A stretch of DNA of 64,000 nt, taken from contig NZ_ABVL01000010.1 in NCBI RefSeq assembly GCF_000173075.1, positions 1-64,000 of the forward strand. The letters run 5' to 3'. The position numbers and the translations under genes are program-made. Shown here piece after piece: positions 45,350 through 56,247 of this stretch (position 1 is the first letter of the stretch; every line of letters starts with the position of its first letter). The stretch is from Chthoniobacter flavus Ellin428 (GTDB lineage Bacteria > Verrucomicrobiota > Verrucomicrobiia > Chthoniobacterales > Chthoniobacteraceae). The notes beneath the pieces are model-generated. The model had not been told where the DNA came from. It searched no databases and saw only the letters and a program-made list of their open reading frames with translations.

Positions 45350-45427
45350 CATACTTCCTATTCTTCCCATTCCTCCTATTTGGCCTATCGAGCAGATAGG
45401 AGGAATGGGAGGAATAGGAGGTATAGG
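45350..45427. repeat. ATAGGA/TCCTAT short-period inverted pair (copy 3)
   Basis: The left arm (45350-45381, with CTTCCTATTCTTCCCATTCC) and right arm (45394-45427, GATAGGAGGAATGGGAGG onward) pair over ~33 bp with few mismatches around TTTGGCCTATCGAGCA. It lies between convergent genes (phosphatase and oppD), where a bidirectional terminator would be useful. Confidence 0.85.
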
Positions 45428-45441
45428 AAATCAGGAACTCT

Positions 45442-46290
45442 TTACACCGCCGCTTCCAGCGCGGCGTGATCGATCGTCGTGAGCCGGTGGCGCTTTTGTC
45501 CCGGTTGCGGGATGCACTGGATGAGCGCCTTGGTGTAAGGGTGCTGCGGGTTGGCGAGCACGGTGTGGGTCTCGCCGTATTCCACGATCTTGCCACGGAA
45601 CATCACCGCCACGCGATCCGCCAGGCCGCCGATGATCCCGAAGTTGTGCGTGATCAGGATGATCGCCATCTGCACGCGTTGCTTCAGCTCGCGGAGTTGA
45701 TCGATGATCTGTTTCTGAATCGTCACGTCGAGCGCGGTCGTCGGCTCATCAGCCACGAGCAATTCCGGTCGGCAGGAGAGCGCCATGGCGATCATCACTC
45801 GCTGCTGCATGCCACCGCTGAGTTGGTGCGGGTAATCGTGCAGACGTTTCTCCGGGTCGACGATGCCGACCATATCGAGATACTTGATGACCTCGCCATC
45901 GATGTCGCGCACGTCCGTCCGATGCAGCTTGATCGCCTCGGCGATCTGGTTGCGAATGGTGAAGACCGGGTTCAACGATGTGCTCGGTTCCTGGAAAATG
46001 TAGGCGATCTTGTTGCCGCGAATGGTCCGCAGCTCGCGGGGCGGCATCGTGAGAACGTTCTTTCCGTCGAGCAGGATTTCGCCGGATTTGTAAATGGCCG
46101 GCGGCTCGGGAAGCAGTCGGGTGAGGGCAAGGCCGGTTACGCTTTTGCCGCTGCCGCTTTCGCCGACGATGGCCAGCGTCTCGCCGCGTGCGATGGAAAG
46201 AGAAATGCCCTTCACCGCCTCCACGGTCGCGGTCTCGGTGACAAAATCGATCGCGAGATTTTTGATTTCGAGAAAGGTCGGATCGGGCAT
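45442..46290 (-). CDS. oppD: Oligopeptide ABC transporter ATP-binding protein OppD
   Basis: The 282-aa ATPase has Walker A GESGSGKS, the Q-loop in [10 protein letters not shown], signature LSGGMQQRV and Walker [13 protein letters not shown], then the H-loop ITHNFG. FQEP(S/M)xSLNP and the C-terminal [15 protein letters not shown] are typical of the OppD/DppD group. It follows oppC by 3 bp, on the same strand. No oppF gene follows; after oppD the strand direction changes. The transporter may therefore work with an OppD homodimer or borrow a partner ATPase. Confidence 0.92.
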   Translation of the reverse strand: MPDPTFLEIKNLAIDFVTETATVEAVKGISLSIARGETLAIVGESGSGKSVTGLALTRLLPEPPAIYKSGEILLDGKNVLTMPPRELRTIRGNKIAYIFQEPSTSLNPVFTIRNQIAEAIKLHRTDVRDIDGEVIKYLDMVGIVDPEKRLHDYPHQLSGGMQQRVMIAMALSCRPELLVADEPTTALDVTIQKQIIDQLRELKQRVQMAIILITHNFGIIGGLADRVAVMFRGKIVEYGETHTVLANPQHPYTKALIQCIPQPGQKRHRLTTIDHAALEAAV

Positions 46291-46293
46291 GGC

Positions 46294-47331
46294 TTAGGAG
46301 CGTTTCGGGTCGAAGGCGCGACGGAGGGAGTCGGCGAAAAGATTGAGCGAAAGCACGAGGCCGAAGAGCGCCACGGTCGCGGCAGACACGTTCCACCACA
46401 CCACCGGCTCGCGGCTCAATTCCCCGCGCGCGCCATCGATCATCTGACCCCAGCTGGCGGTGCCGATCGGCGTGCCGACGCCAAGATAGCTGAGGATCGC
46501 CTCGGTGAGGACGACGCCGGAAAATCCGAGCACGAAATTAATCAGCACGAGATGCATCACGTTCGGCAACAGGTGCCGGGTGATGATGTTCCAATGGCTC
46601 TGCCCCAGCGCCCGCGCGGCGGAGATGAATTGCCGTTCGGTGAGGCGCATCGTTTCGCCGCGGAGCAGACGGCAGAGGCTGATCCAGGACGTGAGCGCCA
46701 GCGCCCATGACATCGTGCCGACGCCTTTGCCAAACACCATGATGAAGGCGATGAGGAACAGGATGTCCGGAATCGCCATGATCGTGCTGTAAATGTACTG
46801 GATCGCGTCGTCGACCCAGCCGCGGTAGTAGCCGGCGCTGATGCCCAGCAGAATGCCGAGCGGCAGATAGATGAGGCTGGTAAGACCACCGAGCAACAGG
46901 GCCGTGCTCGAGCCTTTCAAGGCCTGGATGAAGGTGTCTTTGCCGATCTGTGTCGTGCCGAGGAAATGCCGTCCGGGGAACTGCAACGGTTCGGGCTTGG
47001 CCGTGGAGAAAGTGTGCGTGGCAAAAGGCGCGCTGTAGCTGGCCTTGGTCGGCTCATCCTGCAGGCCGACGACAGCGTTCGCCAGCCAGTCGAAGACGCT
47101 GGTGGTGGGAGAGATCTTGAGGAGATCGAGTCCGCCGATGATGAGATAGCCGATGATCAGGACGCCGGCCACGAGCCCAAGCCGATCGCCCTTCATGAAC
47201 TTCCACGCCCGCTGCCAGCGCTCGTTGCGCGAGCCGCGCACCAGCAGCGCGATGGCTGCGGCAAAGAACGCGACGACCATGACGTCCTGCGTGATCCAGT
47301 TGGCGAAGAAATGTTGGAGGGACTCGATCAT
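46294..47331 (-). CDS. oppC: Oligopeptide ABC transporter permease OppC
   Basis: The 345-aa inner-membrane permease has six predicted helices; the binding-protein-dependent transport motif is seen in AARALGQSHWNIITRHLLPN (the EAA loop). An N-terminal cytoplasmic region and an enlarged periplasmic loop (with GRHFLGTTQIGKD, the GTD-like motif of OppC) are normal. It sits between oppB (4-bp gap) and oppD (3-bp gap) in an operon read on the minus strand. Confidence 0.92.
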   Translation of the reverse strand: MIESLQHFFANWITQDVMVVAFFAAAIALLVRGSRNERWQRAWKFMKGDRLGLVAGVLIIGYLIIGGLDLLKISPTTSVFDWLANAVVGLQDEPTKASYSAPFATHTFSTAKPEPLQFPGRHFLGTTQIGKDTFIQALKGSSTALLLGGLTSLIYLPLGILLGISAGYYRGWVDDAIQYIYSTIMAIPDILFLIAFIMVFGKGVGTMSWALALTSWISLCRLLRGETMRLTERQFISAARALGQSHWNIITRHLLPNVMHLVLINFVLGFSGVVLTEAILSYLGVGTPIGTASWGQMIDGARGELSREPVVWWNVSAATVALFGLVLSLNLFADSLRRAFDPKRS

Positions 47332-47335
47332 CGGC

Positions 47336-48310
47336 TCAAGACAGGCGGATACGGGGATCGGCGAACGCGTAACAGATGTCCGTGAGCATCAGCCCGGCGA
47401 GATAGAAAAGGGCGCCGAGATAGACAAGCGCGTTGGTCATTGCCGCGTCGCCGGTCTGGATGGCATGGATGAGCGCGTTGCCGAGACCGGGAATACCGAA
47501 GAAATTCTCCAGGAGCAGCGAGCCCATGATGAGGAAAGGCAGATGCGCGACGACGAGGGTGATGAGCGAGATCATGCCATTTTTCAGCACGTGCACGAAA
47601 AGCACCCGCGATTGCGGCACGCCCTTGGCGAGCGCGGTGCGCACATAATCCTGCGTAATCTCCTCGAGGAAGATTGTGCGATAGAGCCGCACGTCATTGC
47701 CGAGATACATGACGATCATGAGCGTGACGGGCAGCAGCACGAACTTGGCCGTCTGCCAGCCGCGCAGGTCGAAGCCGTAAGCCGGGAAATAATTGAGCTG
47801 CATGGCCAGCACCCGTTGCCCGACAAACATATAAATCATCGGCGGAATGCTCATGAGCGCGACACAGAGGAACACTCCGAAACGATCGAGCGCCGAATAG
47901 CGAATGAAGACCTGGTAGAGCGAAAGCGTCACCGCCATGATGAAGCCGATGACGAAGGCGGGCAGCGTGAGACAGAGCGACGGGATGACGCCGTCGGTAA
48001 ATGTTTTCGCGATCGGCAGGCTCGTCTTGTCCGAGACGCCGAAATCAAACGTGATCAGGCGTTTCATCTGATTCACGAACAGCGAGTCGAACAGATGCTG
48101 GCCGGGCTTGGTGTTGAGGTAAGTCGGCTTGTCGTAGCCGTGATCGTGCAGCCATTGCTGGACCTGTGCCGGCCGGGCCTTTTCGCCGAGGATGGCGCGC
48201 GCGCGGGCGTACGGCGGCTGGACGACGAAGAAGAGCAGAAACGTGATGAGCATCACCCCGAAGAGAATCGGGATCGCGTAAAGCAGCCGTCGAATGAGAT
48301 AGCTAAACAT
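47336..48310 (-). CDS. oppB: Oligopeptide ABC transporter permease OppB
   Basis: The 324-aa permease begins MFSYLIRRLLYAIPILFGVM, a classic OppB/DppB start, and has six helices. The EAA loop is YVRTALAKGVPQSRVLFVHV followed by LKNG, and the family tail FLLMGS-like region reads LIMGSLLLENFFGIPGLG. It overlaps the end of oppA by 8 bp, so translation is likely coupled. Confidence 0.92.
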   Translation of the reverse strand: MFSYLIRRLLYAIPILFGVMLITFLLFFVVQPPYARARAILGEKARPAQVQQWLHDHGYDKPTYLNTKPGQHLFDSLFVNQMKRLITFDFGVSDKTSLPIAKTFTDGVIPSLCLTLPAFVIGFIMAVTLSLYQVFIRYSALDRFGVFLCVALMSIPPMIYMFVGQRVLAMQLNYFPAYGFDLRGWQTAKFVLLPVTLMIVMYLGNDVRLYRTIFLEEITQDYVRTALAKGVPQSRVLFVHVLKNGMISLITLVVAHLPFLIMGSLLLENFFGIPGLGNALIHAIQTGDAAMTNALVYLGALFYLAGLMLTDICYAFADPRIRLS

Positions 48311-50291
48311 TGCGTTTACGGTTGAGGCGGATGGCGTAACCGGCGGCGCCGGCGATGAGCAGCACCAGCACGAAAGGTGGCCATTTCGGCGTGCGATTCC
48401 ATTCGCGTTGCAGCTTGGCGCGCATCACGGGATCGACCTGCTGATACTTGAACGCGCCCTCGAGGAGCATGTTCGTGCTCGTGCGCTGCGCCCAGGGGTT
48501 GATGGTCGTGAAAAAGGCCTTGTGGAAGGTAAAGATCTGCGGGCAATCCTCCCCGATCATGTCGCGGAGATGGTTGACGATCTGGAGGCGCTCGGGCGAG
48601 TTATCCATCGTCGCCATTTTATCGAAGAGCTTGTCAAACTCCGGGTTCTTGTAGCGGCTGACGTTTTTGCCTTCCGGCGGAAAATTCCGGCTGTTGAGTA
48701 GCATGTAGAAATTCTCCGGATCAGGATAATCCGCGCCCCAGCCCGTGCCCTCGAGGATTTGGAATTTGCCGGCGTCTTCCTTTCTCAGCAGTTCGGCAAA
48801 GGTGTTTTCCACCACGTTGACCTTGATGCCGAGTGCTTCGAAACCTTTCTGCACAAACTCGGTCATCTGCCGTTCTTCGGAGCCATTCGCGCTCGCCTCC
48901 ATGTTTAGCTCGAGCCGGCGGCCGGTCTTTGAGTCAATGCCGCCCGGATAGCCCGCTTCCGCCAGCAGGCGCTTCGCCTTTTCCAGATCGTAGCCGTAGG
49001 GGTTCTGGTAGTTCTTGTCGTAACCGAAAATGCCCGGCGGCATGAGCTGCTGCGCGACCGGCGAAACACCGTTCCAGAAAATGTCCACGTAGCTCTGGCC
49101 ATCGTAGGAGCAGGAGAGGGCCTGGCGCAGTTTCTTGTTCGTGCCGATGACCGGATCCTCCATGTTCAGCGAGATGAAGAACGTCGAGACGTCGAGGTCC
49201 TTCTCCAGAGCGACGCCGCGTTTTTTGTATTCGGGCGTGAGTTCCTGGGCCGTCGTGACCACGCGATTGAAGGCGTCCTTGCTCACGCCCATCGAGTCGA
49301 GATAGCCCTGATTGAACAGCACCGGAATCGGCGTCTGCTCGCGGAAGATGGTGACCTGGATTTCGTCGACCAGCGGCACGGGCATGCCGGCGAATTGCTT
49401 GAGGAAATCGGCGCGGTCGGGTGGGTAGCCGTCGCTGGGGAAAACGACGGTGTGGTAATTCGGATTGCGCACCAGCCGGGCGCGCGAGGCCGGCTCGTAT
49501 TCCACCAGTTGGAAGGCGCCGGTGCCCACGGGGTGCCACTTGAACGCGGGCCGCAGCACCATTTTTCCGTTGGCGTCCGGGTGCTCCTTGCCGTCGTAGT
49601 ATTCGACCGCCTCGTGCGCGACGGGCGACATGAAGTGCATCGCCATCCAATAGATGATCTGCGGATAGGGCTTGAGCAGATGCACCTTGAAGGTCTGGTC
49701 ATCGACGATTTCGAAACACTTCAGCGGCTTGCTATAGTCGAGGGCATCGGCCTTCTTCGCCGTTTCGTAGGCTTCGCCAAAGCCCACGAGATAATCCTGC
49801 AATGACGAAAGCGCCGGGCACTCGACCTTGGGATCGACCATGCGCTTCCAGCCGTACTCCACGTCTTGGACGGTGAGCTCGCGGCCTTTGCCGTTGGGGA
49901 AGCAGGGGTCGTTGTGGAAAAGAATCCCGCGTTTGAGTTGGCAGACGTAGGTCTCGGTCCCGTCTGGATTCTTCACCCGCTCGGGCATGGAGGCGAGCAG
50001 CGAGGGCATCACCTCATACGGGTCCGTTTTGAAAGGATGATACTCGAGCAGCGTATCCACCACAGGCTCGAGCAGCCGTCGGCTCATCTGGTCGTAGGCG
50101 AACTGCGGATCGAGCGACCGGGGATCATCCGGCATGTAGCTGTAACGCACCTGCCACGGCGAGCCGTCAGCTCGCTTTTCGTGCTCGGGCTGGAGATTAG
50201 GGTCATTCCCACAGCCCGCGAAGAAAGTCGCGGTCAGCGAGAGCAACAGGAGCGCGCAAGCGCGGAGGAGGGGGGGCCGCCGCGAGGGCAT
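48303..50291 (-). CDS. oppA: Oligopeptide ABC transporter substrate-binding lipoprotein OppA
   Basis: The 662-aa SBP family 5 protein has a lipoprotein signal (LLLSLTATFFAGC, lipobox FAGC). Motifs include YMPDDPRSLDPQFAYDQMS, YEPASRARLVRNPNY, KKLRQALSCSYDGQ and EKAKRLLAEAGYPGG. Unusually it ends in a C-terminal membrane helix and basic tail (FVLVLLIAGAAGYAIRLNRKR), as if doubly anchored. It is the first of the oppABCD genes. It is full length, unlike the frameshifted copy at 3509. Confidence 0.9.
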   Translation of the reverse strand: MPSRRPPLLRACALLLLSLTATFFAGCGNDPNLQPEHEKRADGSPWQVRYSYMPDDPRSLDPQFAYDQMSRRLLEPVVDTLLEYHPFKTDPYEVMPSLLASMPERVKNPDGTETYVCQLKRGILFHNDPCFPNGKGRELTVQDVEYGWKRMVDPKVECPALSSLQDYLVGFGEAYETAKKADALDYSKPLKCFEIVDDQTFKVHLLKPYPQIIYWMAMHFMSPVAHEAVEYYDGKEHPDANGKMVLRPAFKWHPVGTGAFQLVEYEPASRARLVRNPNYHTVVFPSDGYPPDRADFLKQFAGMPVPLVDEIQVTIFREQTPIPVLFNQGYLDSMGVSKDAFNRVVTTAQELTPEYKKRGVALEKDLDVSTFFISLNMEDPVIGTNKKLRQALSCSYDGQSYVDIFWNGVSPVAQQLMPPGIFGYDKNYQNPYGYDLEKAKRLLAEAGYPGGIDSKTGRRLELNMEASANGSEERQMTEFVQKGFEALGIKVNVVENTFAELLRKEDAGKFQILEGTGWGADYPDPENFYMLLNSRNFPPEGKNVSRYKNPEFDKLFDKMATMDNSPERLQIVNHLRDMIGEDCPQIFTFHKAFFTTINPWAQRTSTNMLLEGAFKYQQVDPVMRAKLQREWNRTPKWPPFVLVLLIAGAAGYAIRLNRKRNV

Positions 50292-51043
50292 TACTTTTTA
50301 TTTTGCTGCTGTTGGCGGATGAGATCGCGCAGCTCGGCGGCGCGTTCGTAGGCCTCGTTGGCGATGGCCTTGTCCATTTCGCGCCGCATCTTCTCCAGCT
50401 TGGTCAGCGGTTGCTTGGCGCGCACTTCCTCCACCCATTCCGTAAGGAAACCGAGCTCCGGGCTGTTGGCCCCAGCCTCAGGGTTTTCCATTCCTTCGTA
50501 AAAGGCGCGGATTTGCTCGATGCCTTCCTCGATCTTCTTCACCGCGGTGGCGAATTCCTCGCGCTCGAGTTCGATCGAAGCCTTGGCGCGGGTCTGCATC
50601 ATCAGCACATAGGGCGTGAATTGCTCGACCGATTGGGCCAGTTCCTCGGGTTGGGCGTGCTCGGAGACGAAATTGAACATGTCGATGTTCCGCTGGGTAT
50701 CGCGAATGACGCCTACGTAGTCGCTGAGCTGAAAAAGGGAAATGTAGCGGTGGTAATACTGGATGCCCTCCTGCTGGAGCTCGCCGACTTCCTCGGCATC
50801 GAGCGCGTATTTCTCGCCCTTTTTCTCGTTCCGCTTGGCGCGCTGCTGGTGATACTCGAGCAGGGATTCGCAATCATGAGGCTCCTGTCCGTCCGGGCGG
50901 CCAGACGTTTCCATTTGAATGAGGCCAAGGTCGATCCGCAGCTGGATTTTCTCCTTGCCGTCGCTGCCCAGTATTTTGCGTACCTTGATCATGCCGGGCT
51001 CATGCGGCCAATCGCGCAGCAGATCGTTCAAATCGAGACTCAT
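50291..51043 (-). CDS. UVR-motif protein of unknown function
   Basis: The 250-aa protein has an N-terminal domain with RKILGSDGKEKIQLRIDLGL, a long helical middle (LSDYVGVIRDTQRNIDMFNF, REEFATAVKKIEEGIEQI) and a C-terminal UvrB/UvrC-type helical hairpin, KLEKMRREMDKAIANEAYE then RAAELRDLI. UVR motifs mediate protein contacts in excision repair and in clp/McsA regulators; this protein lacks other repair domains. Start MSLDLNDLL at 51043 is chosen over an upstream GTG/ATG frame. It overlaps the oppA start by one base, so it may lead the opp operon. Confidence 0.75.
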   Translation of the reverse strand: MSLDLNDLLRDWPHEPGMIKVRKILGSDGKEKIQLRIDLGLIQMETSGRPDGQEPHDCESLLEYHQQRAKRNEKKGEKYALDAEEVGELQQEGIQYYHRYISLFQLSDYVGVIRDTQRNIDMFNFVSEHAQPEELAQSVEQFTPYVLMMQTRAKASIELEREEFATAVKKIEEGIEQIRAFYEGMENPEAGANSPELGFLTEWVEEVRAKQPLTKLEKMRREMDKAIANEAYERAAELRDLIRQQQQNKK

Positions 51044-51279
51044 GTTTGAAAGCAGTATTGGAACGCCCTGTCGCTTTGTCAATGAACGCAGGCAAGGTGT
51101 CGTGTCTTAATTTACCCGCAGAATTGGACAGAAAGTCGCGGGACGCGTTCGACCCGCTAAGGGAGATTCGCGAGTCGGCGGGTGGATGGTCGCCGGGCGG
51201 GTGTCTGGGGGGACAGCCGAAGACAAAGATGGCAGCCAGCAAGCACGCGGGGGCTAACCGTGCGGGTGGATGCGGAGGA

Positions 51280-51381
51280 TTATTTCCGCGCCCAGTGCCG
51301 CCACGAAAAGTAGCCAGCAGCCACGAAAACGTAGCTGATCGCCGCAGTGGCGTAGATTTTAATGAAGAGGCTCCAAAGCAT
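51280..51381 (-). CDS. Possible 33-aa membrane peptide
   Basis: The frame reads MLWSLFIKIYATAAISYVF, then a short remainder ending FSWRHWARK: one hydrophobic helix and a basic aromatic tail, a plausible small membrane protein. No strong ribosome site is seen and no family is recognised, so this is tentative. Confidence 0.35.
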   Translation of the reverse strand: MLWSLFIKIYATAAISYVFVAAGYFSWRHWARK

Positions 51382-51556
51382 GGTGGAAGAGGGATTGTTT
51401 CCCCTCTGCCAGACTCAACCCGCGCGCGTGAATCGCCTTAGTCGCAAAGGTGCTGTTTTTGCTTGAAATCAAGAAAATCGCTACTTCCGGGTTGTAGACG
51501 AGTTCAAGGAAGTTGCAGCCAGGTTCAACGAAACTGGCGGTTGCGCGAGGCGAACG

Positions 51557-51641
51557 CGAAGGGATGCGCTCCTGCGAGTTCCCCGTTTTTCTGGGGCGCG
51601 GCTGGACAAAGTGGGGGATCGCGCAGGAGCGCTTCCCTCCG
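51557..51641. mobile_element. 85-bp miniature inverted-repeat element
   Basis: The ends CGAAGGGATGCGCTCCTGCG (51557-51576) and CGCAGGAGCGCTTCCCTCCG (51622-51641) are near-perfect inverse complements. The element is related to the 117-bp insertion in hscA (31561-31677). It lies just before the end of the PPOX-like gene on the opposite strand. Confidence 0.7.
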
Positions 51642-51659
51642 AAGATTCCGTGTGCCGCC

Positions 51660-52112
51660 CTATTCCGATAGCGGCACGTCGTGATATTCCAACGCCCATT
51701 CGCGCATGAAGCGGACGCGATTCGGGCGGATGCGGTAGATGATCAGCTCGGGATTATCCGGCGAACCGAGATACCGGCGGAGCAGCGCATTGTGCTCCCA
51801 GATTTCGTGCAGAATCGCGCTGTCGGTCAGGACCTCGGCGACGCCGGTGATTCGCACCTGGTCATGGTCGTCGTCCAGATAGTTGAGCTCGACCTTGGGA
51901 TTCGCGGCGATCTCGTGCGTTTTGCCGTAGCTGCGCAGGTTGGCAACGTAGATGGTGAAATCGTCATCCACCCGCACGGGCGAGACTGGGCGGACGCGAG
52001 GTTGGTCGCCATCGATGGTCGCTAGTTGCGGGAACTTCGCGCGTTGGATGACATTGCGCGCGAGCGAGGGAAGCTCCTCTTTCGTAAACGGCTTGGGGGT
52101 CGGGCCGGACAT
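51660..52112 (-). CDS. Pyridoxamine 5'-phosphate oxidase-like flavin-binding protein
   Basis: The 150-aa protein has the split-barrel FMN-binding fold of the PPOX/general stress protein family: FPQLATIDGDQPRVRPVSPV at the N-terminal half, then NLRSYGKTHEIAANPKVELN and a closing strand-helix with RPNRVRFM. These proteins bind FMN or F420 and reduce small molecules; substrate unknown. Single gene, ends beside the 85-bp repeat. Confidence 0.85.
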   Translation of the reverse strand: MSGPTPKPFTKEELPSLARNVIQRAKFPQLATIDGDQPRVRPVSPVRVDDDFTIYVANLRSYGKTHEIAANPKVELNYLDDDHDQVRITGVAEVLTDSAILHEIWEHNALLRRYLGSPDNPELIIYRIRPNRVRFMREWALEYHDVPLSE

Positions 52113-52475
52113 GGGGGAAGGATGAAGGAGGAAGGCGGAAGGATGAAGTACCTTTGTGCGGTGATTTCATCGAATGATTCGCAAGCGATGGATGCCGGAG
52201 CTTGCCACGCTAAATAAATAAGCCGCCCTCCTCGCGGTCATTCTGAGCGAAGTGGAGGGAGTGTAACGACCGGAACGCAGTCGAAGAACCCGGTCGAACA
52301 ACCAGCGATAGCCTCTGGTAAAGCGGCGTCTCGAAGCCCCGGCTTTCGACTCCGTGCCCCGCCACCTCGCCATCGGGGCGCCCCGCTCCAAATCACACAC
52401 AAAAGAACCCGGAAAAAGAAAAGCGGCGCAGTTTTTCAACTGCGCCGCTTTTGAATCTTCTGATTTGTCTCCCTG
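52113..52475. other. 363-bp gene-free region with repeat motifs and ftsH terminator
   Basis: No gene is seen. Contents: GGAAGGATGAAG-type purine repeats near 52120-52145; the motif GGTCATTCTGAGCGAAGTGG with GCAGTCGAAGAACC (52237-52290), a sequence type dispersed in many genomes; and the ftsH terminator at 52419-52455. Confidence 0.55.
52419..52455 (-). terminator. Rho-independent terminator of ftsH
   Basis: The stem AAAAGCGGCGCAGTT pairs exactly with AACTGCGCCGCTTTT, leaving a short T-rich loop. On the minus strand it lies about 20 bp after the ftsH stop and is followed by TCTTTTTCC. The flanking A and T runs would also let it work in the other direction. Confidence 0.9.
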
Positions 52476-54505
<2,030 letters not shown>

Positions 54506-54744
54506 ATTACTAGTGGTCTGGTTGCCTGAGCGAAACACAACAACGTAACTGAACGAGGCAGCGAACGCAATGGGTGACAACCGGCGCCGAAACCTAGGGC
54601 GGATCGACATTTGGTCAACCGCGAGTATTTTTTATTGGAAGGCGGCGCGAGGAAGTATGAAGGATACAGGTTGGAGTTCCAGCCCTTCAGTCTCTCCACC
54701 CTTCACCCCGCGTCCTTTCGAAAAGTGATTCCGGCCAACCCTTA

Positions 54745-56247
54745 ATGAGCACATCAGACCACGGTTACGCTAAAACTCTCAGCGAGAAGCCGCCTGCCCT
54801 CCCGCTTTTACAACGGGTGCGCCGGATCGCGGAGAATGTGAGCCGCCGGTGGATGCGCAAGCCGCGGACGGTGACGGAGAGCCCGAACCTGCTCCCGCTG
54901 CTCATCCAGGTGCTCGCGGCCTTTTCCAAGGCCAACGGCGAGGTGCTGGAGGAAGAAATCGACTCCTCGCTGGGCTTTCTCCGCTATGACTACCCGGAGG
55001 CGGTGTATTCCGAGCTGCGCAAGCTCTTCCGCCAGGCGCTGAACGAAAACCAGGACCTCGGGGCCATGGCCAAGAAGCTGGCGGGCGAACTGAGCACGGA
55101 GCGCAAGGTGATGCTCGGGGTGCAGCTCTACGACCTTATTTCCAAGGCTGGGATGGAGCAGCAGCAGGTGGTGACGTTCTATTCGTTCATGACGCAGCTG
55201 GGGATGGCGGCACAAGCGATCGACATCGTTTATCAGCTCAATGCCGCTGAGGATACGGACAAGAATATCTATCAGCAGGGGCAGTCTCCCTTGGAATCGC
55301 TGACCTTTGGCTCCAATGGGCAGTCCGACGTGAAGCTGAAAGGGTTGGCGGGGAACGAGCGGTTGGTGGCGTTTCGGTATCACGATCTCATTTTGCTCAA
55401 GAACCAGAGCTCGAAGGGCATCGTGGTGCGGGGGCGTCCGCTGGGGCCGGGAGCGTTTTGCCGCGTGTATTCCGGGCAACGCATCGTGCTCGGCGAGCAG
55501 GTGCTCACTTACCAGGATCTCGCCTATTACTTTAACGCGAAGAAGAATGTCGCCCTCGCGCAGATCTATCTGTCGATCGATCACAACGACGAGGTGCAGC
55601 TCGAGAAGGAGCGTTCGCGCGAATCGTGTCTCGAGGTGAAATTCGGCCTCAAGGTGCAGGTGCGCGCGTTGAAGGATGTCGATGCGCTGCTCAATGGCGT
55701 TGCCTTGCGCTACGGCACGATCATCGAGGCGACGCTCGACGATAAGATCGTCTTCCATAACGACTCGGAGCTGCCGCTGAATGAATTGCGCAGGCGCGCC
55801 CGGGCGCTCGGTGGGCGTTTCCAGCTCAAGGCTTACAAGACCGGCTATCTGGTCTCGAACAACCCCTCGCTGCTTGATGTCGATGACATCCTGCTCTCCC
55901 CCGGCACGAGCGGGGATGTGCTGCTCAAGATTCTTTGCGATTACGAAAGTCGCGTGGGCAAGCTGGAGGTGATCCATGCGGATCGGCCGATCCTCGTTGA
56001 TGAGACGCCGGTGCGGCAGACGGCGGATTTAAAGGACGGCGACACCATCCGCATCGATACCGGGCCAGGTGCTGCGCTGCAACTTCGCCGAACGGATCAT
56101 CGAGGAGGAGCGCAACATCATTTCCAGCCTGGAAGTGCGGGACGTGACCCATCGCTTTGGCAAGCACGACACCGGCCTCGATGGCATTTCCTTCAGCGTG
56201 AATCGCGGCGAAATGGTCTGCGTGATGGGCGCGAGCGGTTCGGGTAA
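54745..56247 (+). CDS. TerB-like/FHA regulatory half of ABC-2 transporter (5' part of a frameshifted gene)
   Basis: This first half of the gene encodes a basic N-terminus, a TerB-like helical domain (LLPLLIQVLAAFSKANGEVL, about residues 45-160), a middle region with a signal-like FHA or cyclic pattern (GIVVRGRPLGPGAFCRVYSG; LPLNELRRRARALGG) and an FHA-like end (DLKDGDTIRIDTG). Real coding in this frame ends near 56062: the GGG at 56062-56064 has one base too many, after which the conserved sequence continues in the next frame as the ATPase half. The listed frame runs on to 56247 as non-homologous sequence. Read as one, the gene is 54745-58381, about 1211 aa. Confidence 0.75.
   Translation: MSTSDHGYAKTLSEKPPALPLLQRVRRIAENVSRRWMRKPRTVTESPNLLPLLIQVLAAFSKANGEVLEEEIDSSLGFLRYDYPEAVYSELRKLFRQALNENQDLGAMAKKLAGELSTERKVMLGVQLYDLISKAGMEQQQVVTFYSFMTQLGMAAQAIDIVYQLNAAEDTDKNIYQQGQSPLESLTFGSNGQSDVKLKGLAGNERLVAFRYHDLILLKNQSSKGIVVRGRPLGPGAFCRVYSGQRIVLGEQVLTYQDLAYYFNAKKNVALAQIYLSIDHNDEVQLEKERSRESCLEVKFGLKVQVRALKDVDALLNGVALRYGTIIEATLDDKIVFHNDSELPLNELRRRARALGGRFQLKAYKTGYLVSNNPSLLDVDDILLSPGTSGDVLLKILCDYESRVGKLEVIHADRPILVDETPVRQTADLKDGDTIRIDTGPGAALQLRRTDHRGGAQHHFQPGSAGRDPSLWQARHRPRWHFLQRESRRNGLRDGRERFG

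Larger units (their letters stand above)
51044..51659. other. 616-bp region with one tiny ORF and a repeat
   Basis: Apart from the 33-codon frame at 51280-51381 and the 85-bp element at 51557-51641, I see no gene. The promoter of the UVR-opp transcript should lie in the left part. Confidence 0.5.

Noticed and set aside
51088-51180. A + strand frame reminiscent of a STAS domain start (NLPAELDRKSR)
   Set aside because: The likeness lasts about 25 residues and the frame then becomes Gly/Lys-rich non-protein-like sequence.
51000-51242. Possible small lipoprotein-like frame (MLAAIFVFGC) on the minus strand
   Set aside because: It overlaps the start of the UVR gene, lacks a hydrophobic core of normal length and has no family resemblance.
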